A stretch of DNA of 64,000 bases from RYN-122 sp963761655 (GCA_963761655.1 CAVXHI010000011.1:62001-126000); one strand, 5' to 3'; positions 18,227-26,282 are shown, counted from the stretch's first letter. A program made the numbers and translations. Notes: generated from the sequence alone by a model not told the origin.

Positions 18227-18253
18227 GGGGGTCAGGCCGCGGGCCTGGCCCCC
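18227..18253 (+). terminator. Terminator after the integrase gene
   Basis: GGGGGTCAGGCC / GGCCTGGCCCCC with a 3-base loop and one wobble pair, starting 13 bases after the integrase stop and followed by ATTGCCTTT. It probably separates integrase and excisionase transcripts. Confidence 0.75.
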
Positions 18254-18290
18254 ATTGCCTTTCCTGGCCGGACACGGACCGGTCTTGCGC

Positions 18291-18632
18291 ATGGACCCGC
18301 TCACCGCTCTGGACCCCTTGGCCTTCTACAGCGCGAAGGAGGTGGCCCTGATGCTCAAGTTGTCGCTGTACGCGGTCAAGGAGTACGCCCGGAAGGGCGG
18401 AGAGCACACGCGGGGACCCAAGAAGTCGATCAAGTACACGGCCGCGCAGATCGTGATCCTGCGCGACTCGTTCCGCTGCGGGCAGGACCCGACCCAGGCC
18501 GAGGACGCCGGCGCTTGCTCGTTGCCGTCGGCGGCTGACCTCAGGCAGGCCGCCGGTGCGCGGCCGGGGACGTCCATCCCAGATGCGAGCTACTTCGACC
18601 TGCGATCGACGACCGGCCGACGGAGCAGTTGA
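18291..18632 (+). CDS. Putative excisionase / MerR-like DNA-binding protein
   Basis: 113 residues from ATG 18291. A HTH typical of the Xis/AlpA and MerR-like superfamily covers residues ~11-50: FYSAKEVALMLKLSLYAVKE, YARKGGEHTRGPKKSIKYTA, then AQIVILRDSF. The C-terminal half is low complexity and may include read-on sequence. Lying 77 bases after an integrase, it is most likely the recombination directionality factor or an element regulator. A longer frame starting at 18225 is rejected because its first 22 codons lie in the terminator. Confidence 0.65.
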   Translation: MDPLTALDPLAFYSAKEVALMLKLSLYAVKEYARKGGEHTRGPKKSIKYTAAQIVILRDSFRCGQDPTQAEDAGACSLPSAADLRQAAGARPGTSIPDASYFDLRSTTGRRSS

Positions 18633-19225
18633 TTGCCACCGGCGCCGAGTGGCGTGCCGAGCGACCCCCGGCACTCCTGTCGGAATGACCCGTACTTCCG
18701 ATCAACCGGCGGCACTCCCCTTGCCCAGGCGGTGCCCTGGCATCTGCCCGGGCCCGCCAGCCAGGACCCCGGACAGCTCGCCAATGTGCCGAACAAAGCG
18801 ACGCAGAATCACGTGAGGGGCAGTTCGGGAGATGAAACGAACGCGAGTCCATGTAGTGGCGGGGCACTCCCCGAATCTGCGTCCGCGGGCTGCAGTTGAC
18901 GTCAGTCTGAGCGTCGTCCACGTCGTGCCCGGGCATCTGCCACGCCCTTCAAGAACGGCGCCAGACAGCAGTGACATGAGCTCCGTGGGAAGCGCCAGCC
19001 ACGTGCCGCCTGCTCGCACCGGGGCGGGTGCGCGCATCTGGCGGTCGACCCTGGCCGGTCTTCGGCTCGAGAGCCCGCGGTCCACGGTGGGCGACGAGGC
19101 GCAGCCAGGCCGGGTCTGGCCACGTCGTGCTCGGCCTCCAGCGGGTCCACGACGCTGGCGCCGTCCGTGGGGTGCGCCTGCCTTCTTGGTCCGCACGAGC
19201 GGGACGGCGACGTCACCTGTGCGCG
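18633..19225. other. Gene-free region with short degenerate repeats
   Basis: 593 bases without a convincing gene. The octamer GGCACTCC occurs at about 18670, 18711 and 18863. Two stretches that read GGCAGATGCC.GGGCAC on the minus strand (around 18740 and 18935) are also alike. Open frames crossing the region have no protein-like character. The 27-mer at 19006-19032 is part of a dispersed repeat. The segment may be element-terminal or decayed sequence. Confidence 0.5.
19006..19038 (-). repeat. Dispersed hairpin repeat, copy D
   Basis: CCGCCTGCTCGCACCGGGGC and the following GGGTGCG match 26 of 27 bases of the copy at 37902-37928. Read on the minus strand it contains GCGCACCCGCC, the core of the family. 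It lies between the convergent ends of the excisionase-like gene and the YeiH-like gene. Confidence 0.8.
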
Positions 19226-20302
19226 TCATGCTCCGGTGAGGCGGACGCCGGCGTACGCGACGGTGGCGACGAGCAGCCAGCTGAGCAGGCCGAGCAGCAG
19301 GGCGCGTCCGCCGGTGCGGCGCAAGGTCGGCAGGTGGATGCCGGTGCCGAGGCCGACGAGCGCGGCGGCGAGCAGGACGCCCTGCAGGGTCTGGGCGCCG
19401 TGCAGGACGGCGTGGGGCAGCAGGCCGGTGCTGGCCAGGCCGATGGCGCCGAGGAAGCCGGCGACGAACAGGGGCAGCAGCGGGGGGCGGCGTCCGTTGT
19501 CGGCGGCGGGGGAGCGGCGCCGGGCGCTGACGGCCATGGTCGCCACGAGCGGGGCGAGGAGCACGACGCGGCTGAGCTTGACGACGACGGCCGTGGTGAG
19601 CGCGCCGGGGACCCGGTCGGCGGTGGCGACGGTCTGGCCGACGTCGTGGACGCTGGCCCCGACCCAGCTGCCGAAGGCGGCCGGGTCGAGTCCGAGGGGG
19701 TGCTGCAGCAGGGGCAGCAGCAGGATCGCCAGGCTGCCGCAGAGGGTGACCAGGGCGATGGCGACGGCGGTGTCGTCCTCGTCGCCCCCGGCGACCTCCT
19801 CCATCGCGGCGACGGCGGAGGCGCCGCAGATCGAGAACCCGGTGGCGATCAGCAGCGCGCGGGCCGGTGGGACGCCCAGCAGCCGTCCGAGCAGGCGGGT
19901 GCCGGTGAAGGTGATCGCGACGGTGGTCACGACGACCAGGGCGCCGCGCGGGCCGAGGTCGAGCAGCTGCGGCAGCCCGAGCTGCAGGCCGAGCAGGACC
20001 ACAGCGAGGCGCAGCAGCCGGTGGGACGCGACGTGCGTCCCGACGTGCAGGACGGGTCGGTGCAGCCCGACGTTGACGGCGAGCGCGCCGAGCGCTACGG
20101 CGACCGTGGAGGGGTTCAGCGCCGGGACCAGGGCGTGCACGCCGAAGGCCAGTGCGGTCGCGGCTGTGACGGCCAGCAGCCCGGGGAGGGGGCTGGAGCG
20201 TCCGGGGCCGGGCTGCGGCGGGCAGCTGGGGCGGCAGCGGCTGCCGGTCCGGTGGGCGTGCCGCTGAGCGGGTCGGGCAGGGGCGGGGGCAGGGCTGGTC
20301 AC
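19226..20302 (-). CDS. YeiH/UPF0324-family membrane protein (putative sulfate exporter)
   Basis: 358 residues with about ten membrane helices. The family signature ATGFSICGASAVAAMEEVAG is present, along with FGSWVGASVHDVGQTVATA and VKLSRVVLLAPLV. YeiH proteins are annotated as putative sulfate exporters, with limited experimental support. The first ~40 residues are a Pro/Arg-rich cytoplasmic extension, so the true start may be a little downstream. It is divergent from a LysR regulator, the usual YeiH/YeiE arrangement, and lies near a sulfur-oxidation region. Confidence 0.9.
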   Translation of the reverse strand: MTSPAPAPARPAQRHAHRTGSRCRPSCPPQPGPGRSSPLPGLLAVTAATALAFGVHALVPALNPSTVAVALGALAVNVGLHRPVLHVGTHVASHRLLRLAVVLLGLQLGLPQLLDLGPRGALVVVTTVAITFTGTRLLGRLLGVPPARALLIATGFSICGASAVAAMEEVAGGDEDDTAVAIALVTLCGSLAILLLPLLQHPLGLDPAAFGSWVGASVHDVGQTVATADRVPGALTTAVVVKLSRVVLLAPLVATMAVSARRRSPAADNGRRPPLLPLFVAGFLGAIGLASTGLLPHAVLHGAQTLQGVLLAAALVGLGTGIHLPTLRRTGGRALLLGLLSWLLVATVAYAGVRLTGA

Positions 20303-20418
20303 GGGTGCTCTCCTTGTTCGGCAACGGTGCCAGCGTGCGGGACGCCCGGGCCGACCGGTAGGGGCCTCGGGCTGATGCGGTCATCCAGGGAGTCGATGGC
20401 TGGTCCTAGAGTCGGTGG
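20303..20418. promoter_or_regulatory. Divergent promoter region between the YeiH-like gene and its LysR regulator
   Basis: 116 bases between the two start codons. A LysR-family operator and both promoters should lie here. I cannot pick a T-N11-A palindrome with confidence. Confidence 0.45.
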
Positions 20419-21348
20419 ATGGGACTAGACCGGGTGCCGGACCTGGACACGCTCGCGCTGCTGCTGCAGGTCGCCGAGACCGGCAGCCTGGGACGGGCGG
20501 GGCAGGTCCACGGTCTGAGCCAGCCGGCGGTGAGCGCGCGGGTGCGCGGGCTCGAGCGGCTGGTCGGCTTCCCGGTGCTCACCCGCAGCGCCCGGGGCTC
20601 GCAGCTGACCCGGCAGGGCGCCCTGCTCGCGGACTGGGCCCGCGACGTGCTCGCCGCTGCCGACGTCCTGGGCGCCGGCATCGCGTCGCTGCGCGGCGAC
20701 CGGTCGGCCCGGCTGCGGGTGGCGGCCAGCCTGACCGTGGCCGAGCACCTGCTGCCTGCCTGGCTGGTGCGGCTGGCTTCGACCCACCCCGGCACGGCGG
20801 TGAGCCTGACGGCGGGCAACAGCACCGACGTCGCGGCCCTGGTGCTGGCCGGAGACGCCGACGTGGGGTTCGTGGAGGGGCCGGACCTGCCCGCCGGGCT
20901 GGACGAGCACGAGGTGGGGACCGACCGGCTGGTCACCGTCGTCGCGCCGGGGCACCCGTGGGCACGACGACGGCGTCCGGTGGAGGCCGACGAGCTCGCC
21001 GCCACCCGGCTGGTGCAGCGCGAGCCGGGGTCGGGCACCCGCACCGCGCTGGAGCGTGCGCTGTCGGGCCTGGGTCCGGGGGCGGCGCCCCTGCTGGAGC
21101 TGTCCACCAGCAGCGGCGTGCGCTCAGCGGTCGCCGCCGGTGCCGGCCCCGGCGTGCTGTCGGAGCTGGCGGTGCGCGACGACATCGCCGCCGGGCGGCT
21201 CGTGCAGGTCCCGGTGCGCGGGGTCGACCTCGACCGGTCGTTGCGGGCGGTCTGGCCGGCCGGCCAGCGTCCCTCAGGGGCGGCTGCAGACCTCCTGCGA
21301 CTGGCAGGGCGGCACGTCCGCCGTCCCCGTCCTACGGCTGCGGGGTGA
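20419..21348 (+). CDS. LysR-family transcriptional regulator
   Basis: 309 residues. The N-terminal winged HTH is standard: DTLALLLQVAETGSLGRAGQ, VHGLSQPAVSARVRGLERL, FPVLTRSARGSQLTRQG. The C-terminal effector domain contains LRVAASLTVAEHLLPAWLVR and LVTVVAPGHPWARR. By position and similarity of layout it probably regulates the divergent YeiH-like exporter, as YeiE-type regulators do. ATG 20419 is the first codon of the domain. The final ~15 residues are Arg/Pro-rich. Confidence 0.9.
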   Translation: MGLDRVPDLDTLALLLQVAETGSLGRAGQVHGLSQPAVSARVRGLERLVGFPVLTRSARGSQLTRQGALLADWARDVLAAADVLGAGIASLRGDRSARLRVAASLTVAEHLLPAWLVRLASTHPGTAVSLTAGNSTDVAALVLAGDADVGFVEGPDLPAGLDEHEVGTDRLVTVVAPGHPWARRRRPVEADELAATRLVQREPGSGTRTALERALSGLGPGAAPLLELSTSSGVRSAVAAGAGPGVLSELAVRDDIAAGRLVQVPVRGVDLDRSLRAVWPAGQRPSGAAADLLRLAGRHVRRPRPTAAG

Positions 21349-21450
21349 GCTGCTGCCCGCTCGTGGGTCGCCGAGACACCTCGGTGCGGCGCGGCGTGCC
21401 GACGTGGTCCGGCCCCGCCAGGCCCTTGGCAGGGGCCGGCTGAGCGTCGC

Positions 21451-21477
21451 GGCGGGCCCGTGGTCCTCGGGCCCGCC
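21451..21477. terminator. Hairpin between convergent genes
   Basis: Perfect 10-bp stem GGCGGGCCCG / CGGGCCCGCC with a 7-base loop, located between the LysR gene (+) and the secreted-protein gene (-). Probable bidirectional terminator. Confidence 0.75.
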
Positions 21478-21491
21478 ACGACGTGCTGAGG

Positions 21492-22124
21492 TCAGCTCGA
21501 GGGGACGGTCAGTGTCCAGACGACCGGCTGGAAGGTGTCGAAGACGATCGCGCCGTCGACGCGCTGGCTGGGCAGGGTCGTGTAGGCAGCGGCGGTGGTG
21601 TCCGCGTTGGCGTTGTAGAGCAGCACCGTGTCCGCGGCAGTCCTGGTGGTGATGGTGACCAGCTTTTCGGACGCGCTGCCGAAGTTCGTGTTGCCCTCCC
21701 CGTCCGGCAGGGCGTGACCGGCGTCGTACGGGTAGCTGGTGCCCTTGATCTTCTCGCTGCCGGCCGGGCTGTTCGGGAAGTTGCCGAGCGCGCTGGTGCA
21801 GGCGGTGCCGTCGGTGTTGCACTCCTGCAGGCCGAAGGTCTTCACCGCGGTGGTGCCGGCCGGTGTCGGGACGTCGAGGCCGTTCGGCCAGTTGCCCAGG
21901 ATGATCAGGCGGGGCGACGTGACGGCGCCGCGGGCGAAGGTCGCGGTGATGCCGAAGCCGCTGACGGAGCCGCCCTCGGGTGTGACGACAGCGGTGGCGA
22001 AGGCGGTCGCGGCGGCCGGCGGGCCGGACGCGAGGGCCGGGGCGGGCGTGGCCGTCAGGGCGGTGACGCCGAGCAGGCCGGTGCAGGCGAGGGTCGCGAG
22101 GGTGCGGGTGCGGCGGGTGGTCAT
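21492..22124 (-). CDS. Secreted protein of unknown function next to an ECF sigma unit
   Basis: 210 residues from ATG 22124 with GGAGG 7 bases upstream. The N-terminus is a Sec signal peptide (TTRRTRTLATLACTGLLGVT then ATPAPALASG, likely cleaved after ALA). The mature part is beta-rich, with two Cys (ECNTDGTACTS) that may form a disulfide, and the stretch GFGITATFARGAVTSPRLII. No family recognised. It is divergent from an ECF sigma/anti-sigma pair, 89 bases away, and is a plausible regulatory target. A frame extending to 22352 is rejected because it runs into the sigma gene region. Confidence 0.75.
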   Translation of the reverse strand: MTTRRTRTLATLACTGLLGVTALTATPAPALASGPPAAATAFATAVVTPEGGSVSGFGITATFARGAVTSPRLIILGNWPNGLDVPTPAGTTAVKTFGLQECNTDGTACTSALGNFPNSPAGSEKIKGTSYPYDAGHALPDGEGNTNFGSASEKLVTITTRTAADTVLLYNANADTTAAAYTTLPSQRVDGAIVFDTFQPVVWTLTVPSS

Positions 22125-22213
22125 GGAGTGCCTCCGGGTCAGGGTGAGGGTCGGGTGGGTCTGCCTGGGGTCACGGCTGTGCCTGCGGTCCGGTTCACCC
22201 CGTCCGCCACGAT

Positions 22214-22771
22214 GTGCGGGTGAACCGACGGCGCGCGGCCTGCGTGCCCTCTGACGTGACGACGACGCAGGACGAGGAGCTGGTGCGCCTGCTCTACGCC
22301 GAGCACGGCGGGGCCCTCTACGCGTTCTGCGTGCGCTGGACGGGCGACGCACAGCGGGCCGAGGACGTCGTGCAGGAGGTGTTTCTGCGGGCCTGGAAGA
22401 ACCTGTCCACGCTGGACCTGCAGACCCGCCCCGTGCGGCCGTGGCTGCTGTCGGTCGCCAGGAACCTTCTGACCGACGCCCACCGGGCCGCGCAGTCCCG
22501 CCCCGTCCTGGTCGACGACGAGCCGGCTCTCGCCGCTGTCGCCGCCCCCGACGAGATGGATCGGGCCGTGGAGTCCTGGCAGGTCGCCGAGGCGCTTCAG
22601 CGGCTGACCCCGGAGCACCGTCAGGTGCTCGTCCAGGCGCACTGGATGGGTCGCAGCGTCACCGAGACCTCTCTGGCGCTGGGGATCCCGGCCGGGACGG
22701 TCAAGAGCAGGACGTACTACGCGGTGCGGGCACTCCGCCTGGCGCTCGAGGAGATGGGGGTGGGCGCATGA
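22214..22771 (+). CDS. ECF RNA polymerase sigma factor
   Basis: Up to 185 residues. Region 2: LVRLLYAEHGGALYAFCVRW, AQRAEDVVQEVFLRAWKNL, RPWLLSVARNLLTDAHRAA. Region 4: EALQRLTPEHRQVLVQAHWM, SVTETSLALGIPAGTVKSRT. This is the SigK/SigL-like group controlled by ZAS anti-sigma factors. The start is uncertain: GTG 22214 is the longest, and GTG 22256 would give a more typical N-terminus. The stop overlaps the anti-sigma ATG by 4 bases. Confidence 0.92.
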   Translation: MRVNRRRAACVPSDVTTTQDEELVRLLYAEHGGALYAFCVRWTGDAQRAEDVVQEVFLRAWKNLSTLDLQTRPVRPWLLSVARNLLTDAHRAAQSRPVLVDDEPALAAVAAPDEMDRAVESWQVAEALQRLTPEHRQVLVQAHWMGRSVTETSLALGIPAGTVKSRTYYAVRALRLALEEMGVGA

Positions 22772-23415
22772 CCGATCACGCGGAGCTCAAGACGTGGCTC
22801 GGCAGCTACCTGGTCGGAGCGCTCGACCCCGCCGAGCGGGCGGAGGTCGAGCAGCACCTGAGCCTCTGCGCCTCCTGCCGCGAGGAACTCGCGTCCTACG
22901 CCGGGCTGCCGGGGTTGATGTCGCGGGTCACGCGCGAGGAGGTGCAGAGCGGTGTGCTCGTGCCGCCGCCCTCGTTGCTGCCGGCCGTGCTCGCTGTGGT
23001 GCAGCGCCAGCGCGCCGCTGAGGCCGGCCGGCTCCGGCGCTGGCGGGCGGCCACCGGAGTTGCGCTGGTCGCCTCGGCGGCGGCAGCGGTCGCCGTCGTC
23101 GGCATCCCTGGAGGTGAGCCCTCCAGGGTCGCCTTCGACGCCGCGGGAGGCCAGGTCGCCACCGGTGACCTCGCGACGGAGGACAAGCCCTGGGGCACGG
23201 CGCTCCACCTGCGCGTCCACCTGCCCGACGCCCCGTCGTACGTCGCCTACGCGGTCGACGCCGCAGGGCACCGGACCGTGGCGGCCTCCTGGGGCCGGAC
23301 GGCCGGCGGCCACATGGAGGTCGACGGAGCCACCGCGCTGCACCGGAGCGAGTTGGCATCCGTCCTGATCACCAGCCGTTCGGGCAAGCCCTTGCTGTCG
23401 ACCCGGCGCGCCTGA
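22768..23415 (+). CDS. ZAS-type membrane anti-sigma factor (RskA-like)
   Basis: 215 residues from ATG 22768, coupled to the sigma gene. The zinc-anti-sigma motif is HLSLCASCREELASY (HxxxCxxC) at residues ~31-45. One membrane helix lies around residues 93-113 (ATGVALVASAAAAVAVVGIP). The extracytoplasmic C-terminus carries the RskA pattern (PWGTALHLRVHLPDAPSYVA, YAVDAAGHRTVAASW). Such proteins hold the sigma factor at the membrane until proteolysis. The inducing signal is unknown. Confidence 0.9.
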   Translation: MTDHAELKTWLGSYLVGALDPAERAEVEQHLSLCASCREELASYAGLPGLMSRVTREEVQSGVLVPPPSLLPAVLAVVQRQRAAEAGRLRRWRAATGVALVASAAAAVAVVGIPGGEPSRVAFDAAGGQVATGDLATEDKPWGTALHLRVHLPDAPSYVAYAVDAAGHRTVAASWGRTAGGHMEVDGATALHRSELASVLITSRSGKPLLSTRRA

Positions 23416-23727
23416 AGTCGAGGACGACGCCCGCGGCCGCGGCGTCACCACGCCACCGGCGATGACTCAGGTGTGCCCAGGATCGGCTCCCCGCACAGCG
23501 GACAGGAGCACGCGTTCTGGCCCTCCCTACGGCAGCCGCGGTGAGCGCACCCGCCAGGTCGCGGGCCCGGGCGCCTGCGGCGGGTCGGGTGCGCTCACCT
23601 GTGGCTGTCGAGGATGAGCGGTGACAGGACGCGTGACCGCTGGCTGGCGGCCTCGACACGCTGACCGTCTCTGTCTCTGATCCTTCGCATGGCGCCGGAC
23701 TGCGGCGACGCGGCCCTGGCTCTGCTG
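23416..23727. other. Intergenic region between anti-sigma gene and broken sqr
   Basis: 312 bases between convergent genes. Apart from the hairpin repeat at 23541-23605, I see nothing coding or regulatory. Confidence 0.5.
23541..23605 (+). repeat. Dispersed hairpin repeat, copy C (long hairpin)
   Basis: GTGAGCGCACCC at 23541-23552 pairs perfectly with GGGTGCGCTCAC at 23587-23598. The left arm continues GCCAGG like copies A, B and F, and the right arm continues CTGTGGC like the partial copy at 44152. It sits between convergent gene ends and probably terminates both. Confidence 0.85.
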
Positions 23728-24938
23728 TCAGGCGCGGCCCTTGAGCATGAGGTTCCAGTAGAGGGCGGGCAGCCCGTACTTCTTGAGCAGCCACATGTCC
23801 TCGCGCTCCTTGGTCGTGTCGATGAGCGGGAAGGACGGCTTGGGCTCCATCGTGTAGTCGAACTCGGCAAGCAGCATCTTGTCGCGCGCGGTGGTGAGCG
23901 GGCAGGACGCGTAACCGCCGTAGGAGGCGGTCGGAGTGCGGCCGGCCATGTGGCGCGGAGGTTCTCGACGACGACGGGCGCCTGCTTGCGGATGGCAGCG
24001 CCGGTCTTGCTGTTGGGGGTGCTGCCAGCGTCGCCGAGCGCGAAGACGTCGGGGTAGCGGGTGTGCTGCATCGTGTGCTTGTCGACCTGTACGTAGCCCG
24101 CGGGGTTGTCGGGGTCCGCCAGAGAGGTCTTCTCGACCCAGTCCGGGGCGCTCTGCGGCGGCACGGGGTGCATGACGTCGTAGTGCAGCGTGTCCTTGGT
24201 GTCGTTCTTGATGTCCTTGACCAGCGCCTCGCGCCGGCCAGGGTCGACCTCGACGACCTCGCTGTGAACTGCACCTCGATGCCGTAGCCCTTCGCGACGC
24301 GCTCGAGCTCCTCGGCGAAGACGGGGACGACGAACATGCCCGGCGTCGGCAGGACCATGACGACGCGGATGTCGTCCAGGACGCCCTGCTGGCGCCAGTA
24401 GTCCGCGGCGAGGTAGGCGATCTTCTGCGGAGCGCCGGCGCACTTGATCGGCCCGCTGGGCATGCCGAAGACCTCGGTGCCCTTGCGCATACCGCGGATG
24501 AACTCCCACGTCTTGGGCGCCGTCTCGGCCAGGTAGTTGCTGGAGACGCCGTCCTTGCCGAGGGTGTCGGACAGGCCGGGGACCTTGTGCCAGTCGAGCT
24601 GGATGCCGGGGCAGACGACCAGGAAGTCGTAGGTGACCGTGCTGCCGTCGGCGAGCGAGACCGACTTCGTGTCAGGGTCGATGTCCGCGGCGGCCTGCTG
24701 GATCCAGGTGACGCCCTTCGGCATCACGTCGGCCTACCGCCTGCGACTCTTCTCCACGGTCGAGCAGCCACCGCCGGCGAGCGTCCACAGCGGCTGGTGG
24801 TAGTGGTCGGTCGCCGGGTCGATCACGGCGACGTCGCTCTCACCGGCCCGACGCAGGCGGGCCGCCACGCTGATCCCGGCGCTCCCGCCGCCGACGACGA
24901 CGATCCGGTGGCGTCCTGGTGCTCAGTCCCGAGGTCAT
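23728..24938 (-). pseudogene. Sulfide:quinone oxidoreductase (SQR/SQOR type) with several frame breaks
   Basis: Piecing frames together gives a near full-length SQR. The FAD-binding start is RIVVVGGGSAGISVAARLRR and DHYYQPLWTLAGGG (24938-24740). The next frame gives MPKGVTWIQQAAADIDPD, FLVVCPGIQLDWHKVPG and PIKCAGAPQKIAYLAADYWR with a redox Cys. Then follow DVFALGDAGSTPNSKTGAAI and finally SYGGYASCPLTTARDKMLLA and LLKKYGLPALYWNLMLKGRA. At least four frame disruptions occur, including a TAG around 24733. SQR oxidises sulfide and passes electrons to quinone. An upstream operator links it to the nearby GntR regulator. As read it would not give an active enzyme. Confidence 0.83.
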
Positions 24939-24968
24939 GAGGAGCTCCGCTCGCCTGCTGCCCGGCTG

Positions 24969-24982
24969 ATTGTCCGGACAAG
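24969..24982. promoter_or_regulatory. GntR-type operator, site 1 (upstream of sqr)
   Basis: ATTGTCCGGACAAG, containing the perfect 12-bp palindrome TTGTCCGGACAA (24970-24981), 31 bases upstream of the sqr ATG. It matches the sites at 25037, 27678 and 29446 (consensus WTGTCCGKACAWT). Confidence 0.7.
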
Positions 24983-25036
24983 GTCGGTGCGGCTGAGGCT
25001 AGTGCTCCGCGTCACACCGTCAAGGCTGGTCGGATG

Positions 25037-25050
25037 AATGTCCGGTCATT
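25037..25050. promoter_or_regulatory. GntR-type operator, site 2 (further upstream of sqr)
   Basis: AATGTCCGGTCATT followed by AGAG. The trailing CATTAGAG is identical to that after the site at 27678 upstream of the GntR gene, which suggests a shared promoter element. It lies 99 bases upstream of the sqr ATG. Confidence 0.6.
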
Positions 25051-25274
25051 AGAGCCATGAACGGTGGACGAGTCCTCGCACGACAAGACGCTTCGCCAGG
25101 TCGGGCGGGAGCACCTCGACACGCGATGCTCCCTCGCGTTGGCGACGGTCCCGCGGTCGGGGCTGGTCAGGCCGCCACGGTGGTCCGCGGTCGTGAGCGC
25201 CGGCCCTGCGTCGTCGCGCCAGGGCCGCCCCACGTCGTGGGCCTGGAGCGACCCGCGACGGCGAGCTGGGCGGC

Positions 25275-25403
25275 CTAGGAGGGGATGCGCGCGTGGTGCG
25301 TGGCGCGCATGACGTCCCAGAACTCGCGCAGGACGGCGGACAGCCGCGCTCGCCAGGGCAGGGCGTTGCCGGTGCGGTCGAAGCCGTGCGGGACAGCGGT
25401 CAT
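25275..25403 (-). CDS. Small protein, 42 residues, in the sulfur region
   Basis: From ATG 25403 with GGAA about 6 bases upstream, reading HGFDRTGNALPWRARLSAVL then REFWDVMRATHHARIPS. The mixture of aromatic, charged and hydrophobic residues is protein-like and unlike shadow frames. An amphipathic helix around residues 15-32 is likely. No family recognised. It lies on the same strand as sqr and the rhodanese gene. It could be a subunit or chaperone of a neighbouring system, but that is speculation. Confidence 0.5.
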   Translation of the reverse strand: MTAVPHGFDRTGNALPWRARLSAVLREFWDVMRATHHARIPS

Positions 25404-25455
25404 GACGTGTTCCTTCGCGGGGTCGGGGACTGCGGGCTGAGCGGCGAGGCCGAGC

Positions 25456-25542
25456 TCAGCGTCGACAGAGGCAGTCGTCGACGGTCGCGAGGGTGTTGGC
25501 CAGCAGGCAGCGGCAGATCAGCGCGCTGCGGCCGGAGGTCAT
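25456..25542 (-). CDS. Possible 28-residue Cys-containing peptide
   Basis: ATG 25542 to TGA 25456 encodes SGRSALICRCLLANTLATVD and then DCLCRR, with CxC, C and CxC spacing that is unusual for a random frame. No clear ribosome site is visible. It lies 52 bases upstream of the 42-residue gene and could be a leader peptide. Low confidence. Confidence 0.25.
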   Translation of the reverse strand: MTSGRSALICRCLLANTLATVDDCLCRR

Positions 25543-25675
25543 GATGACAGTCTGACACGACAATCCGGCGGCTGACCGGGAGGTCAGGCCGCATGTGGCG
25601 TGCGCGAAGCAGGCGGTGCGGGGATCACGGCGCGTCTGGCCCTGGCGGTGTCGGGGCAGGGACGCCGCCAGACGG

Positions 25676-26242
25676 TCAGCGGCGGCCGGTGACCGCCCGC
25701 ACCGCGGCCGCGGTGTCGGCGGACGCGGCCTTGTTGTACGGGAGGTTGAGCAGGGCCTTGCCCATGGCGCAGGTGTTGCTGACCGCGGCGAAGGCGAGCC
25801 CGCCGCCGACGGCGCCGGACAGGAAACGGGCCCGGGGCCAGCGCAGGCTCGCCACGACGCCGCCGAGGACGAGGCTCCCGGCGACGAGCCGGACCTGGCG
25901 CTCGAGCTCCCACTTGCCCGCGCCGTGGCGGACCGGGTGGCCGGCCGCCTCCCAGGCGGTGAGGCCGCCGTCGAGCACGAGCAGGTCGTGGGAACCGTCG
26001 CGCGCGAGGAGCTCGGCTGCCTGCTGGGCCCGCTAACCGCTGCGACAGACGAGGGCCACTGTCCCGGACTGCTCGCGCGCCAGCTCAGCGCTGTGCGTAG
26101 GCAGCTGGTCCAGGGGCAGGTGCACGCTGTCGTGGATCGCTGTGGCCTGGTACTCCCCGGGCGAGCGGACGTCGAGGACGGTGACGCCGCCCGCGGCGAG
26201 CCGGGCGGACAGGTCGTTCGGGGACACGAGGGTGGCGGTCAC
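25676..26242 (-). pseudogene. Rhodanese-domain membrane protein with an in-frame amber codon in the catalytic loop
   Basis: From GTG 26242 a rhodanese domain reads VTVLDVRSPGEYQATAIHDS and VHLPLDQLPTHSAELA up to VALVCRSG, with catalytic Cys66. Codon 70 is TAG (26033-26035). The same frame continues without a shift as RAQQAAELLARDG, LLVLDGGLTAWEAAGHPVR and a DUF2892-like two-helix membrane segment to 25676, 188 codons in all. Related proteins have CRSGQRA here, so CAG to TAG is one substitution. This sulfurtransferase would accept sulfane sulfur from SQR or persulfide dioxygenase. Either a real nonsense mutation or a base error. Confidence 0.78.
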
Positions 26243-26282
26243 GGTGCTCCTGACGAGGTGGTGGGTGGGTCGACGTGAGCGG

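Noticed and set aside
25057..25312. Plus-strand frames starting just after operator site 2.
   Set aside because: Spacing of operator to ATG resembles that at the GntR gene, but the products are Arg/Pro/Ala-rich without any protein-like segment.
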